Positions 1 through 8,947 of a stretch of 64,000 nucleotides of DNA are shown piece after piece; within the stretch, counting starts at the first letter, position 1, and each line of letters begins with the position of its first letter. Source of the DNA: Lactobacillales bacterium (GTDB taxonomy: Bacteria; Bacillota; Bacilli; Lactobacillales; Streptococcaceae); the NCBI GenBank assembly GCA_031261705.1, contig JAISJD010000026.1, positions 1 through 64,000 of the forward strand, read 5' to 3'. The notes beneath the pieces were generated by a model that was not told the origin of the DNA, searched no databases, and saw nothing but the letters and a program-made list of their open reading frames with translations. Made by a program: the position numbers and the translations under genes.

Positions 1-1
1 A

Positions 2-187
2 GATGCCGTTTTAGCTGATTTTTATTGTAATAATTGGTGTCGTAACGAAGAAGTTCCCTTTTTATGTACCTCTTTTTGTATGGATGTCTTACAAATTCAA
101 AGAATCTCAGATTTTTTAGTGAAAATTTTTGAAAAAAAGCAGAAGAAAACTAATTTTCAACTGAAAAAAAGAGTGACAACTTTTTAA
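2..187 (+). CDS. 3' end of an unrecognised protein gene (partial)
   Basis: An open frame enters from the left edge and runs 61 codons to a TAA. The visible tail is rich in aromatic and cysteine residues (FYCNNWC, TSFCMDVLQ) and ends in a basic stretch (EKKQKK). Too little is present to name a family. A helix-turn-helix regulator of the Mga type would be a natural neighbour of a surface-protein locus, but that is a guess from context. There is no start codon in the window. Confidence 0.4.
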   Translation, partial: DAVLADFYCNNWCRNEEVPFLCTSFCMDVLQIQRISDFLVKIFEKKQKKTNFQLKKRVTTF

Positions 188-202
188 ATGATTACTGATG
201 AA

Positions 203-240
203 CGACTAGATGGCATTGTTTAGTCGAATTTTCAAAATTT
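203..240 (+). terminator. weak terminator-like hairpin
   Basis: CGACTA (203-208) pairs with TAGTCG (221-226) around a 12-nt loop, followed by AATTTTC and then an A/T tract. It sits 16 nt after the partial upstream gene. The stem is only 6 bp, so this is tentative. Confidence 0.3.
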
Positions 241-349
241 TTTAATGAAAAAAGAGCAATTATACATTTTTGTTCTTAAATTATCGAACGAAATGGAAAC
301 ATGAAAGAATATAAACAGGAGATAATTAATTGTGTTAGGAGAGCTTTTC

Positions 350-463
350 ATGGAGGTGATTACTCAGCATAAGAAGTTCTTTTTATTTCGTGATTTCTTT
401 TTGCTTAGTATTCAAGTTATCTTGGTTCTAAAAGAAAGGAGGAACTTCTGTTTATTTATATAG
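350..463 (+). CDS. possible 37-aa leader ORF upstream of the WxL locus
   Basis: The ATG has a good ribosome binding site (AGGAGAG, spacing about 7) and opens 37 codons, ending 13 nt before the start of the large WxL gene. The peptide is hydrophobic in its middle (FFLLSIQVILVL) and basic near the end. I recognise no family. It may be a regulatory leader peptide, a small membrane peptide, or a chance ORF. A similar short ORF with a good ribosome binding site precedes the pilus operon at 14856-14984. Confidence 0.3.
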   Translation: MEVITQHKKFFLFRDFFLLSIQVILVLKERRNFCLFI

Positions 464-476
464 GGAGGTGGTGTCA

Positions 477-3400
477 ATGAAAAATAAAAGAAAATGGATG
501 GGTTTGCTACTAGTAGTTTTTATTGTTATTGGAACGATTGTAGTGAAAGGAATCTCACCCATTCACGCAGATGAGGGAAATTATATTTTGGAATCGGAAA
601 CCATTGATAAAGAACATCTCAATGCAATCCCGATTAAACTAACAATTGAAAAACCAAAAGAAGAAGAGTTGTTCTTAGAATATACAGGAATAATTCCAAT
701 TGTTGAGGAGGATTTTGAAACAGTAGAAGCTGTTTTTCAAAGTGCAGGAACGAAATTAGACCTTAAAGATAGTGCTTCTGGAAAAGTAAAACTTCATATG
801 ACTGCTTCAAATGAAAAATTTGTATGGAAGTTTTATACGAGTCTTTCAAAAGGAAGTGAAAATTTTTCGGTAAGATTAGTTTCAGAAAGTGGACAAGAAT
901 TAGCGAAAATCGAAAATGATTATTCAGAACTCATCGAACAGACAGAAAAAAAATCTGAAGAAAATGAAACACCTCAAAGTAGTGAAGTTGTAGGAATCGA
1001 AGCACCAACAGGAATTGAAGCACTGGCTGTCCCACTTCCACCAACGACACATGCAACGTCTGTAAGTAATTGGGACGAGTATAAAGCAGCAGCTCTTAAT
1101 CCAGCGATTGACCAAATAGATTTAACAAATAACTTAACTGCGAATACAAACTTTGGAGGAAGTGGGAGTGCAGCAGATAGTAATTCTATCAAAAGAAATC
1201 TAGTAATCAATGGGCATGGCTTTATGATTACTCAAACTGCGGGAACGAATTTCACGCGCTTAGGACCCCTTTCTTCTGGAACAACGGCAAATTTATATGT
1301 TGTGAATTTGGTTTTAAAGCATAACACCAATACCACTTCTACTGGTTCGTATTTTGGTTATAGAGCGGATGCAACGACTGGAGCTGCCATGGGCACCGGG
1401 TGGAAAGTTTATTTTGATGATGTCGATGTGGTGAAGGGCGGAAGCAATGGAACAACTTTTGGCGCTTACGGGTTAATTGACTTACCACAAGCGGACTGTT
1501 TCATCAGCGGAACCTCAGATTTTGAAAAAGCAGCAAGTAACACTACCAATGGGAACGATGCATTTATCCGAGCAAAGTCAGTAATTGTCGAAGAAAATGC
1601 AACCATTGTTGGAACAATAGGCGGAGGGTTCTTTTACTCATCAGATAACGATAGTTCTGTTATCTTCAAAAATTCCACGGTGGATTTCGGAGGACTTGGC
1701 ACAGTTACCTTTATTAGAAGTAAGGATTTGTTGATTTCAGGTGGTACGTTTACTTTTAGTCCAAACGATGCTAATGATGCTTCCTTTTATCGAGCGAACA
1801 TCATGGGAAGTACTTTCCAAATTGATAAACGTGCACAAGTAGAAATTTCAGTGAACGGTGCAAATGCAATAGGAACGGATGGCTTAGATAGTGTCGATTC
1901 TAATAATAATAAAGCGAAAGCATTAGATGTATTATTCTATGGAGATAATGCGTTACAAACACATGAGGGAAATACCCATGTCACCATTCAAGGAAAATCA
2001 GTTGCTGTAGCTGACAGTGGAGGAATCATTAATTTTGATTTAAAGCCTGGTACTACAAATGGAACACTTAGTAATGTTGCAAACTTACTGGTAAAAGATT
2101 ACGCCACCGTTGAAATGAAATCTTTGGGAACAGATCCAGGTGCCAATGGAACTAGTGGCACCAATGGGACACCTATCGTTATGTTCCAAGGGTTGTATTC
2201 CACCTTTAAATCAAGTAATCATTCAAAATTAATGTTCTATCAATATGGAGGTTCCAATGCTTTGGCTGGTGCCATTCGTTTTAGATATGCGGGGCATTGT
2301 AACTTTATTGTGGAGGAGGACTCACAGTTTGATGTCTTGAAACAAAATCATTCCTCACCAGGCATAAGAATGTCCGGTGAAAATAATAAAATCGAAGTGA
2401 GTTCGGGCTCTGCATTCTACTTGAGAAATATGGGAACAGGTTCTCCGGGGAATCCAGGAATGACAAGCGCAGATGCTTCACCAGCAAACAATGCCGGAAT
2501 TGTTTTTCCACAAACGGATTATAATTTAGAATCTTCAAAATTTATCGCTGACGGAGAAAATTCCGTCGTAAAGATTTATACGCCACTCGGCCCAGTTATT
2601 GATACTCGAGGCAATGTTGATGTTCAGATTACAGATGGAGGAACTTATGAAGCTATCGGGAAAACAAATGGAGCTTCCTTGTATAGTTCTAATCGCGGGT
2701 CAATCAATTTCTTATTAGACAAACCACTCTATTATGATATTAGAAATGATGCGACTTCCTATTCAGGACAAACCTTAATTTCAACAGTTAACAATTCGTA
2801 TAATCCTAATAATAAATTAGAAGTCTTAAATTCTAATGCTGCTTTTTGGAAAAATAATACGAATCTAGATAGTGCTCCTTTTTATGAACGGTATGGTATT
2901 TCGTACAAAATAACGGGACAAAATTTTACAACCATTGCCAATTCACCTGATGTAGATTTTAGTACAAAACTTGGAAATGGAGGGATTAACCAATTTTCTA
3001 GAATTTCGGGAAATAATGCACCTCCAATTGTGACATGGGTACATCTTCCAACGAATGCGGATAAATCGGTTTATGCCCAAGTCTATTCCTTAAAGGGGTT
3101 TGATGAAAATGGTGAAAGAATTTATGGCCCGGCAGTAAAAGATGAAGCGTATGTCGTCTTTAAATTGACCTATCCAGACGCTACTGTAGAGTATGTTACT
3201 GGTCGAACGCAAGATTCTGTAAATATTTATGGCGATACGGAACGAGGAGTCGCCAAGGCAACCTTATCGAATAATAAATTTATTCCTACGGGGACAAAAG
3301 TTGAAGTCACGAATTGTTGGCGTGGCCCGGCAGCAGGAGGCAATGATGCAAGCTATCCTCAGGCGAAGCCAGAAGATATAAGTGCCTTACCTAAGCCAGT

Positions 3401-4823
3401 TGCAGTAGATGTCACCCCACCAACAACGCCTGTTTCAACAGAAGTACTAAGCAATGCGACAAAAACCATTTCAGGAACATCTGATGAGGACGGGTCAAAA
3501 GTATTTGCCAAAGTCAATGGACAATGGCTAAAAGATAGTGGTGGAAACCTCGTGACAACAACCGTAGCCAGTGGAAAATGGACGCTCTCTTTAGCAGATT
3601 ACCTCTTGAAAGATGATGTCGTTGATATTTATCTTAAAGATACGTCTTCTGTTACGTTACCACCTGTTGTGGATAGTAATCGACACATCACTGCCGATTT
3701 CCAGCACGTAGTTGGCTTACCAACGACTCAAACGGAAGCTCCGGATACTGTTTTAGGGAACCTAGAAGTCGCTATTGGCGAGGGAACCAGTTATCACGAT
3801 AAGACGGATATGGCACCTGCTTTACGGTTGGCAAAAGTCAAAGATGTTTTGCCACAAGTAAAAGTCGGAAAACATGGGGTACTCACCCATGATGGAGTCG
3901 TGACAACGGGTAGACCACAAGTTGGCGATGTCATTTTATACACTGTGACATTTAAAAATGAAAAAGCGGACTCCATTTTGAAAAATGTTGAATCAACAGA
4001 TGAGCTTACGCAATATGTAGAAGATTGTCGAGAAGTTAAATTAGATGGAAATTCACTTTCAACCTCGGATTATTCTATTATTGATAACTTAGGAGCAACG
4101 GCAACGACTCATCCCAAAATTTTAAAAGCAACAATTGGAGATATTGCTTATAACGTAACCAAGACATTAACATTTAAAGTCACGATTAATTCTGAATCTG
4201 TGAATCATATTATTGAAAATACGAACACAGGAACAGGAGAAACCCCGCAACTTGAAAATGGACCACAGGCAACAGATGGTATTTACTTGAAAGTTTCAGA
4301 CAGTAGTAGTGACACAGGGCTTCCAGGCCAAGGAACCGTTCTTGGGACGATTGGCATTATTAAATATCCTAAAAAGGTAGATTTTGGGAATCACTTTGCT
4401 TCTACCAAGGATGCGGAATATTTAAAACCTGATTATGACCCGAATCAATTAACGATACAAGATACACGTGCGGGAAGCGATAAGCAAAATTGGAAATTAA
4501 AACTTCAATTAGCGAAAGATTTCACACTATATGGTGATTTAGATAATAATTCAAGTACGCCAGATGAATACAATCCGACGAAACAGTTAACCAATGTTTT
4601 ATATTTCCGATCAGGGTCGTCAGACACATTAGTAGACACGAGCGGGATTATGATTGCGCAAGAAACGAATCATAGTTTGACAGACGCAACGGTAAATTGG
4701 GACGTGATGAATGAGTGGACGACCACACATAAAGGATTGATTATGAAAGTCAGCACGGGGTCGGTAAAAGAAGTGGGACAATATCGTGCAGAATTGAATT
4801 GGATATTAGAGAGTACACCGTAA
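477..4823 (+). CDS. large WxL-domain surface adhesin with pectate-lyase-like region
   Basis: A 1448-aa secreted protein expected to bind the cell wall non-covalently. I chose ATG 477 because GGGAGGTG lies 6 nt upstream; the frame is open to a GTG at 468. Residues 1-31 form a signal peptide ending near HA|DE. From about residue 190 to 850 comes an Asn/Gly/Thr-rich beta-solenoid-like region beginning with THATSVSNWDEYKAA, as in 'pectate lyase-like adhesive domain' proteins. Ig-like and repeat segments follow to about 1280. The C-terminal ~170 residues are a WxL domain: FGNHFAST, QNWKLKLQL and the terminal NWILESTP. It is the first gene of a run with an LPxTG protein, two more WxL proteins and a DUF916 partner. 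WxL domains are known to attach to the Gram-positive cell wall; the ligand of this adhesin is unknown. Confidence 0.85.
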   Translation: MKNKRKWMGLLLVVFIVIGTIVVKGISPIHADEGNYILESETIDKEHLNAIPIKLTIEKPKEEELFLEYTGIIPIVEEDFETVEAVFQSAGTKLDLKDSASGKVKLHMTASNEKFVWKFYTSLSKGSENFSVRLVSESGQELAKIENDYSELIEQTEKKSEENETPQSSEVVGIEAPTGIEALAVPLPPTTHATSVSNWDEYKAAALNPAIDQIDLTNNLTANTNFGGSGSAADSNSIKRNLVINGHGFMITQTAGTNFTRLGPLSSGTTANLYVVNLVLKHNTNTTSTGSYFGYRADATTGAAMGTGWKVYFDDVDVVKGGSNGTTFGAYGLIDLPQADCFISGTSDFEKAASNTTNGNDAFIRAKSVIVEENATIVGTIGGGFFYSSDNDSSVIFKNSTVDFGGLGTVTFIRSKDLLISGGTFTFSPNDANDASFYRANIMGSTFQIDKRAQVEISVNGANAIGTDGLDSVDSNNNKAKALDVLFYGDNALQTHEGNTHVTIQGKSVAVADSGGIINFDLKPGTTNGTLSNVANLLVKDYATVEMKSLGTDPGANGTSGTNGTPIVMFQGLYSTFKSSNHSKLMFYQYGGSNALAGAIRFRYAGHCNFIVEEDSQFDVLKQNHSSPGIRMSGENNKIEVSSGSAFYLRNMGTGSPGNPGMTSADASPANNAGIVFPQTDYNLESSKFIADGENSVVKIYTPLGPVIDTRGNVDVQITDGGTYEAIGKTNGASLYSSNRGSINFLLDKPLYYDIRNDATSYSGQTLISTVNNSYNPNNKLEVLNSNAAFWKNNTNLDSAPFYERYGISYKITGQNFTTIANSPDVDFSTKLGNGGINQFSRISGNNAPPIVTWVHLPTNADKSVYAQVYSLKGFDENGERIYGPAVKDEAYVVFKLTYPDATVEYVTGRTQDSVNIYGDTERGVAKATLSNNKFIPTGTKVEVTNCWRGPAAGGNDASYPQAKPEDISALPKPVAVDVTPPTTPVSTEVLSNATKTISGTSDEDGSKVFAKVNGQWLKDSGGNLVTTTVASGKWTLSLADYLLKDDVVDIYLKDTSSVTLPPVVDSNRHITADFQHVVGLPTTQTEAPDTVLGNLEVAIGEGTSYHDKTDMAPALRLAKVKDVLPQVKVGKHGVLTHDGVVTTGRPQVGDVILYTVTFKNEKADSILKNVESTDELTQYVEDCREVKLDGNSLSTSDYSIIDNLGATATTHPKILKATIGDIAYNVTKTLTFKVTINSESVNHIIENTNTGTGETPQLENGPQATDGIYLKVSDSSSDTGLPGQGTVLGTIGIIKYPKKVDFGNHFASTKDAEYLKPDYDPNQLTIQDTRAGSDKQNWKLKLQLAKDFTLYGDLDNNSSTPDEYNPTKQLTNVLYFRSGSSDTLVDTSGIMIAQETNHSLTDATVNWDVMNEWTTTHKGLIMKVSTGSVKEVGQYRAELNWILESTP

Positions 4824-4850
4824 CCAATTGGAAGGAGAGAGGAAATAAGC

Positions 4851-5171
4851 ATGAAAAAAGCAAAAAGAATCCTTCACTTCTTGATAGCACTTCTGATTGT
4901 AGGGCAAAACTCTTTAGTAACTTATGCGATTCAGTCAGATGGAGGATTAGAATTAACCAATGAACTGGTTCAACCAAAACTTCCAGCAACAGGTGAGGAA
5001 CCTTCAACACCTAAGGCAACTGCCAAAGTTCTTCCGTCTACTGGTGAACGTGTCTATTTCTATTTAACCATCATCGGCATCATTGCTGTGATACTCGTCC
5101 TTTTTCTCTTCTTTTTCCGTAACAAGAAAGAAAAAGAAGAAGGACTTGACGAGGAGGTGTTGGACGAATGA
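4851..5171 (+). CDS. small LPxTG-anchored surface protein of the WxL locus
   Basis: A 106-aa protein with a signal peptide (residues 1-26, ending VTYA) and only about 30 residues of mature exposed sequence. A sorting signal follows: LPSTGE, a long hydrophobic helix (YFYLTIIGIIAVILVLFLFFF) and a charged RNKKEKEEG tail. A second sortase-like motif, LPATGEE, lies about 20 residues earlier, so two candidate cleavage sites exist. Tiny LPxTG proteins are commonly found in WxL operons, where a role as a wall anchor or scaffold is presumed rather than proven. The stop overlaps the next start (ATGA), implying translational coupling. The ribosome binding site GGAGAGAGG precedes ATG 4851. Confidence 0.8.
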   Translation: MKKAKRILHFLIALLIVGQNSLVTYAIQSDGGLELTNELVQPKLPATGEEPSTPKATAKVLPSTGERVYFYLTIIGIIAVILVLFLFFFRNKKEKEEGLDEEVLDE

Positions 5172-6013
5172 AACGCTTAAATTTTCATTTAGTTCTTCCA
5201 ATTCTCTTCTTGTTTTTTCTTGGATTAAATGTTGCGAAAGTATCGGGTTCTTGTTCAGAATTAAATGGACATGCAACGATACTATACACAGGAAAAATTG
5301 AAGATGTCATTACAAATCCAGAAAATCCAGAAGAGATCGTGAATCCTGGAGAAAGTGAAAAAGAAACAGGGGATTTACGAATTGATTATGTTCCTTACTT
5401 CATTTTTGATAAGGAAAAAGTGATCGATAAAACATTAGAACTTATCGGTCATGCGCAATATTATACAAGCGGGCAAAGTCCAACGGGTAATTTTGTTCAA
5501 ATAACCGATGAACGAGTAGATGCGACAGGCTGGACACTGAGTGTCACGCAAGAAACAGAGTTTACTCATGCTTCTCAAAAGGAAAAGATTTTGAAAGGAA
5601 CCGTTCTTTCAATTGATAATGTCTGGACGAACTCTCTTTGGTTAAAAAGTGGGACAACAGGTGAGCCTGAAATCAATAAAGAAGTCATTCATATTGAATC
5701 AGGAAAAAGCTATGTCTTAGCTACTGCAAATGAAAATGAGGGGAAAGGACGCTGGTCGATTGTGTTTGGCAATGCGGGGGAAAATCCTCGAACAGGTTCA
5801 AAACAGACGGTGTCCCCACAATTTTTTGAAGATAAGACACCTGTTTTATTAAAAGATAGTCATCAAATTTTAGGAAATTATGGTTTTGATACAACGAAGC
5901 AACAAACCTACTATAACACGGCAATTCAACTTTCTATTCCTGTACAAAACGAAACGGTAGAAACAGGACTTTATGAAACAAAGCTTACTTGGAAGTTGAG
6001 TGCCACACCTTAG
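5168..6013 (+). CDS. WxL-domain surface protein (281 aa)
   Basis: Secreted WxL protein coupled to the preceding gene by a 4-bp overlap. The signal peptide covers residues 1 to about 28 (FLFFLGLNVAKVSG). The mature start GHATILYTGKIE is typical of small WxL proteins. A Pro/Glu-rich linker (NPENPEEIVNPGE) leads to the WxL domain: GDLRIDYVP, the GWTLSVTQ motif in the middle, and a terminal LTWKLSATP. Its length (281 aa) fits small WxL proteins, which are almost entirely signal peptide plus WxL domain. It probably binds peptidoglycan, and forms a complex with the DUF916 protein encoded downstream. Confidence 0.85.
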   Translation: MKRLNFHLVLPILFLFFLGLNVAKVSGSCSELNGHATILYTGKIEDVITNPENPEEIVNPGESEKETGDLRIDYVPYFIFDKEKVIDKTLELIGHAQYYTSGQSPTGNFVQITDERVDATGWTLSVTQETEFTHASQKEKILKGTVLSIDNVWTNSLWLKSGTTGEPEINKEVIHIESGKSYVLATANENEGKGRWSIVFGNAGENPRTGSKQTVSPQFFEDKTPVLLKDSHQILGNYGFDTTKQQTYYNTAIQLSIPVQNETVETGLYETKLTWKLSATP

Positions 6014-6084
6014 TAACAACTTATTTTGGATAGACATGGAAATGTTTATTATAGATTACATCATACCTTGAGGAGGAAAAACGA

Positions 6085-7050
6085 ATGAAAAAGAAAGTTT
6101 TACTTTCAACAGCGCTTTTAGGCGCATTAGCAGCTAGTGTAGCAGTTCCAACGCTCACTCTTGCAGCTCCAACAGTTTTAGATGGACATGGTTATATTCA
6201 ATATGCAGAAGATAATGACCCTGGAACACCGGAAGATCCAGAAGATCCAGAAGTTCCAATTGACCCACCAGGTACAGGACCAACAGGGGGCGCTTTAGCC
6301 ATTGATAGCATCACCAATTTAAATTTCAATGTTATTAAGAATGAAGCAGGTCAATATGTTTATGCCAATGCTGGCAATGCAGATGAAAAGAAACAAGCTT
6401 CAACAGCAAACAAAGGTACTTACTATGCAGATAAGGTAGTTTCTCCAGTCATTGCAAAAGATGAAAATGGAAATCCACACAAAGATGGAAGTGGTGCTTA
6501 CTACTATGTCAAAGCTGGGAATACCAATCCAATTGCTTTAGCAGACCTCGCAACAAAAGCTACTTTAGCAAAAGCAGATGCTGAAAAAGTCACAGGACCT
6601 AACTTTGTTGAAGTAACGGATAAACGGATTACAGATGGGAAAAATGGATGGATTTTATCTGCAGAATTAACGAAACAATTTACTGCGGATGCTACGCATA
6701 GCTTAGTCGGCGCATCAATTACGTATAACAATTTATTACTTAATTCAAGTGCGGATACGTCACTTTGGCCAACATTAGACGGTATTGGAAATAGTGGCTA
6801 CAAGCTAGACTTGAATACAGAAAAAGTATTTGCTAAAGCAGGTTCTGCAACAGATACGACGAAAGGATTTGGTACGTATACATTAGCCTTTGGGAATACG
6901 GCAAATTATACAGCACCAGCAGGTCAAACATCAACAGGTGCCATTGATTCTACAAACAGTTCGGTTGTGTTAGATGTTCCAGCGGGTCAAACGTTGACAG
7001 ACAAGGAATATACAGCTGATATTACTTGGACATTAACAAGTGCATTTTAA
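6085..7050 (+). CDS. WxL-domain surface protein (321 aa)
   Basis: Secreted small WxL protein. The signal peptide is residues 1-28 (MKKKVLLSTALLGALAASV...LA|AP). The mature protein opens GHGYIQYAEDNDP, then has a Pro/Asp/Glu linker (EDPEDPEVPIDPP), the ALAIDSITNLNFNV strand typical of the family, the central NGWILSAELTKQF and the terminal DITWTLTSAF. An Ala/Lys-rich insert (about residues 90-170) is not shared with the 281-aa paralog. The ribosome binding site GAGGAGG is well placed 8 nt upstream, and codon use (many GCA, GGT and ACA codons) resembles that of a well expressed gene. A hairpin after the stop (7071-7107) may lower expression of the genes that follow. Confidence 0.87.
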   Translation: MKKKVLLSTALLGALAASVAVPTLTLAAPTVLDGHGYIQYAEDNDPGTPEDPEDPEVPIDPPGTGPTGGALAIDSITNLNFNVIKNEAGQYVYANAGNADEKKQASTANKGTYYADKVVSPVIAKDENGNPHKDGSGAYYYVKAGNTNPIALADLATKATLAKADAEKVTGPNFVEVTDKRITDGKNGWILSAELTKQFTADATHSLVGASITYNNLLLNSSADTSLWPTLDGIGNSGYKLDLNTEKVFAKAGSATDTTKGFGTYTLAFGNTANYTAPAGQTSTGAIDSTNSSVVLDVPAGQTLTDKEYTADITWTLTSAF

Positions 7051-7070
7051 ACAAGAGTAAGTGAACATTT

Positions 7071-7107
7071 GAATGAGTACACGGAGGCAATCTCTTTGTA
7101 CTCATTC
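7071..7107 (+). other. perfect 11-bp hairpin between the WxL and DUF916 genes
   Basis: GAATGAGTACA (7071-7081) pairs perfectly with TGTACTCATTC (7097-7107) around a 15-nt loop. It is followed by TTACATATATTAAGGGGG, not a clean U-tract. It could be a weak terminator, an RNA-stability element or an attenuator separating abundant WxL protein from its less abundant partner genes. Confidence 0.55.
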
Positions 7108-7133
7108 TTACATATATTAAGGGGGAAGTATAA

Positions 7134-8255
7134 ATGCAAGGCAAAGGACAAAAAAAACAACGATTCATGAGAAAACTTTTTCTGCTTTTATTTTCTGCAA
7201 TTCTGTTTATAAGTTTTTCTGATAAGAGTATTGCAGAGGATAAAGGAGGGGGAATAGACGGGGCAACGGCGACGGGATTTAATTATCAAGTTTTTTATCC
7301 CGAAAATCAAATTAACAAAACGGGGTTTTATTACATTCGGACTGTACCTAATCAAAAACAAGCATTGGAACTAGAGCTTTCAAATCCTACCAAAGAGAAG
7401 CTGACCGTTAATTTAGCTTTGAATAGCGCAAAAACGAATGCAAATGGGGTGATTGAATATGGACCGAATAAAATTGCTTTTGATAAATCGTTAAAATATG
7501 ATATTACCAAATTGGTCGAATATCCTAAGTCTGTCACTTTAGAGGCAGGTGAAAGAAAGATCATCAAATTAGAAGTTTCTATGCCTGATGCAGCCTTTGA
7601 TGGAATGATATTAGGTGGACTTGAACTTAAAAAACAAGAAGATGGGAAGCAAGAGAAAAAAGAAACAGGTGCAGGCGTGATTAATCGTTATGCTTATATG
7701 ATTGGCGTTGCTTTCCAACAAAATGATACAGTACTTGAAAAAAATCTTGCTTTCAACAAGGCAACGGCTGGACAAAGTAATTATCGAAATTCTGTTTTGC
7801 TTGATTTATCCAACGAGCAGGCGATGATTCTGGAGCCTTTGAGTATTCAAGCGGAGATTACAGCAAAAGATAGCAGTGAAGTATTGTTTGAAACTTCAAA
7901 AGCAGGCTTACGAATGGCACCAAACTCAGGAATCGAATTTCCTGTGAGTATGGAAGGGCGAAAAATGGAAGCTGGGAAGTATAAAGCACATGTGATTGCC
8001 AAATCTGATGATAAAAAATGGGAATGGACGAAAGACTTTACCATTACCAAAGAACAAGCAGATAAATTTAACCGTGAGGACGTTGGCTTAGTTCAAGAAC
8101 GAGGAGTAAATTGGAAATTAATTGCGATGATTGTCTTTGGTATACTCATTGTTCTAACAGTGGTTTTCTTTGTTATTCATAAAGTAAATACGGCAAAAAA
8201 GAAAAAGAAAATCGAAGAACAAAGAAGATTAAGAAAGAATAACAAAAGGAAATAG
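7134..8255 (+). CDS. WxL-interacting protein (DUF916/DUF3324)
   Basis: A 373-aa type I membrane protein of the family encoded beside WxL proteins. The N-terminus is a basic segment and signal peptide (residues 1-34, IAEDKGGG). The DUF916 domain follows (residues about 40-165: FNYQVFYPENQINKTGFYYIRTVP, LSNPTKEKLTVNL, MILGGLELKK), then DUF3324 (about 170-300: VLLDLSNEQAMILEPLSIQAEI, FPVSMEGRKMEAGKYKAHV). One C-terminal transmembrane helix (residues 325-350, LIAMIVFGILIVLTVVFFVI) ends in a Lys/Arg-rich cytoplasmic tail. Family members bind WxL domains and are thought to bridge them to peptidoglycan or the membrane. It opens a tightly spaced run of genes to 12225. Confidence 0.9.
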   Translation: MQGKGQKKQRFMRKLFLLLFSAILFISFSDKSIAEDKGGGIDGATATGFNYQVFYPENQINKTGFYYIRTVPNQKQALELELSNPTKEKLTVNLALNSAKTNANGVIEYGPNKIAFDKSLKYDITKLVEYPKSVTLEAGERKIIKLEVSMPDAAFDGMILGGLELKKQEDGKQEKKETGAGVINRYAYMIGVAFQQNDTVLEKNLAFNKATAGQSNYRNSVLLDLSNEQAMILEPLSIQAEITAKDSSEVLFETSKAGLRMAPNSGIEFPVSMEGRKMEAGKYKAHVIAKSDDKKWEWTKDFTITKEQADKFNREDVGLVQERGVNWKLIAMIVFGILIVLTVVFFVIHKVNTAKKKKKIEEQRRLRKNNKRK

Positions 8256-8269
8256 AGAAAGGAATTATT

Positions 8270-8935
8270 ATGGCGTTCTATGAAATAGTATTGCTTGGTG
8301 CAGCAGTACTGGCAACCATTTTCTTCTTTTTCTTTGTTTATAATCTAGTGTCGATTATCCGGACGAAAAAAGAAGAAAAGCAATTATTAAAAAAACGTTT
8401 TAAAACGAAAAAGAAGCAAAAACAGCAACATATTTTATTAACACGATTTCATCGGAAACAAAAACGAAATATTTTAGGAATGATTTTAATGTTCTTCTTG
8501 TTGGTTGGAACATTGGGAGGGGCAGGATATTATAAATTTTTTGAATCGACAAAATTAAAAGGTGGAGATATGTCTGCCATTTCTAATGGATATTATTATG
8601 TTTATGATATGAAAAACTTGCTAACAACGATTCAAAAAGGAGAATCTTCTCCCAAAGAATTGAAAAATACACGCTTTTTAGCTGATAGAATGACCACTTA
8701 TGGGGTGTTGAGCGCAAATGATAAATTAACAAGTGAAGGACAATTAGTGATTAATCGCTACTATACGTCTTTAAAAGAATTGGGCAACAATATTAGTGCG
8801 CAATTGAACAATTATCCAATAGATACGGAAGTTCAACAGTCGATTCAATCAAATATTTCTCGCGTGGAAAAAAATCAAAAAGAAGTGATTCAGATGTATA
8901 AAATCAATGAATCCGCATTAGCGAAGAAAAAATAA
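8270..8935 (+). CDS. unrecognised bitopic membrane protein of the WxL locus (221 aa)
   Basis: I do not recognise a family. Two hydrophobic helices are visible: residues 3-27 (YEIVLLGAAVLATIFFFFFV) and 66-86 (ILGMILMFFLLVGTLGGAGY). They flank a very basic loop (TKKEEKQLLKKRFKTKKKQKQ) that must be cytoplasmic, so both ends face outward or the first helix is re-entrant. The exposed C-terminal ~130 residues are helical and polar, without cysteines. The gene starts 14 nt after the DUF916 gene and ends 12 nt before a signal peptidase gene. Position and basic loop suggest a component of the same export or assembly machinery. Confidence 0.7.
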   Translation: MAFYEIVLLGAAVLATIFFFFFVYNLVSIIRTKKEEKQLLKKRFKTKKKQKQQHILLTRFHRKQKRNILGMILMFFLLVGTLGGAGYYKFFESTKLKGGDMSAISNGYYYVYDMKNLLTTIQKGESSPKELKNTRFLADRMTTYGVLSANDKLTSEGQLVINRYYTSLKELGNNISAQLNNYPIDTEVQQSIQSNISRVEKNQKEVIQMYKINESALAKKK

Positions 8936-8947
8936 GTGGGGATTAGC

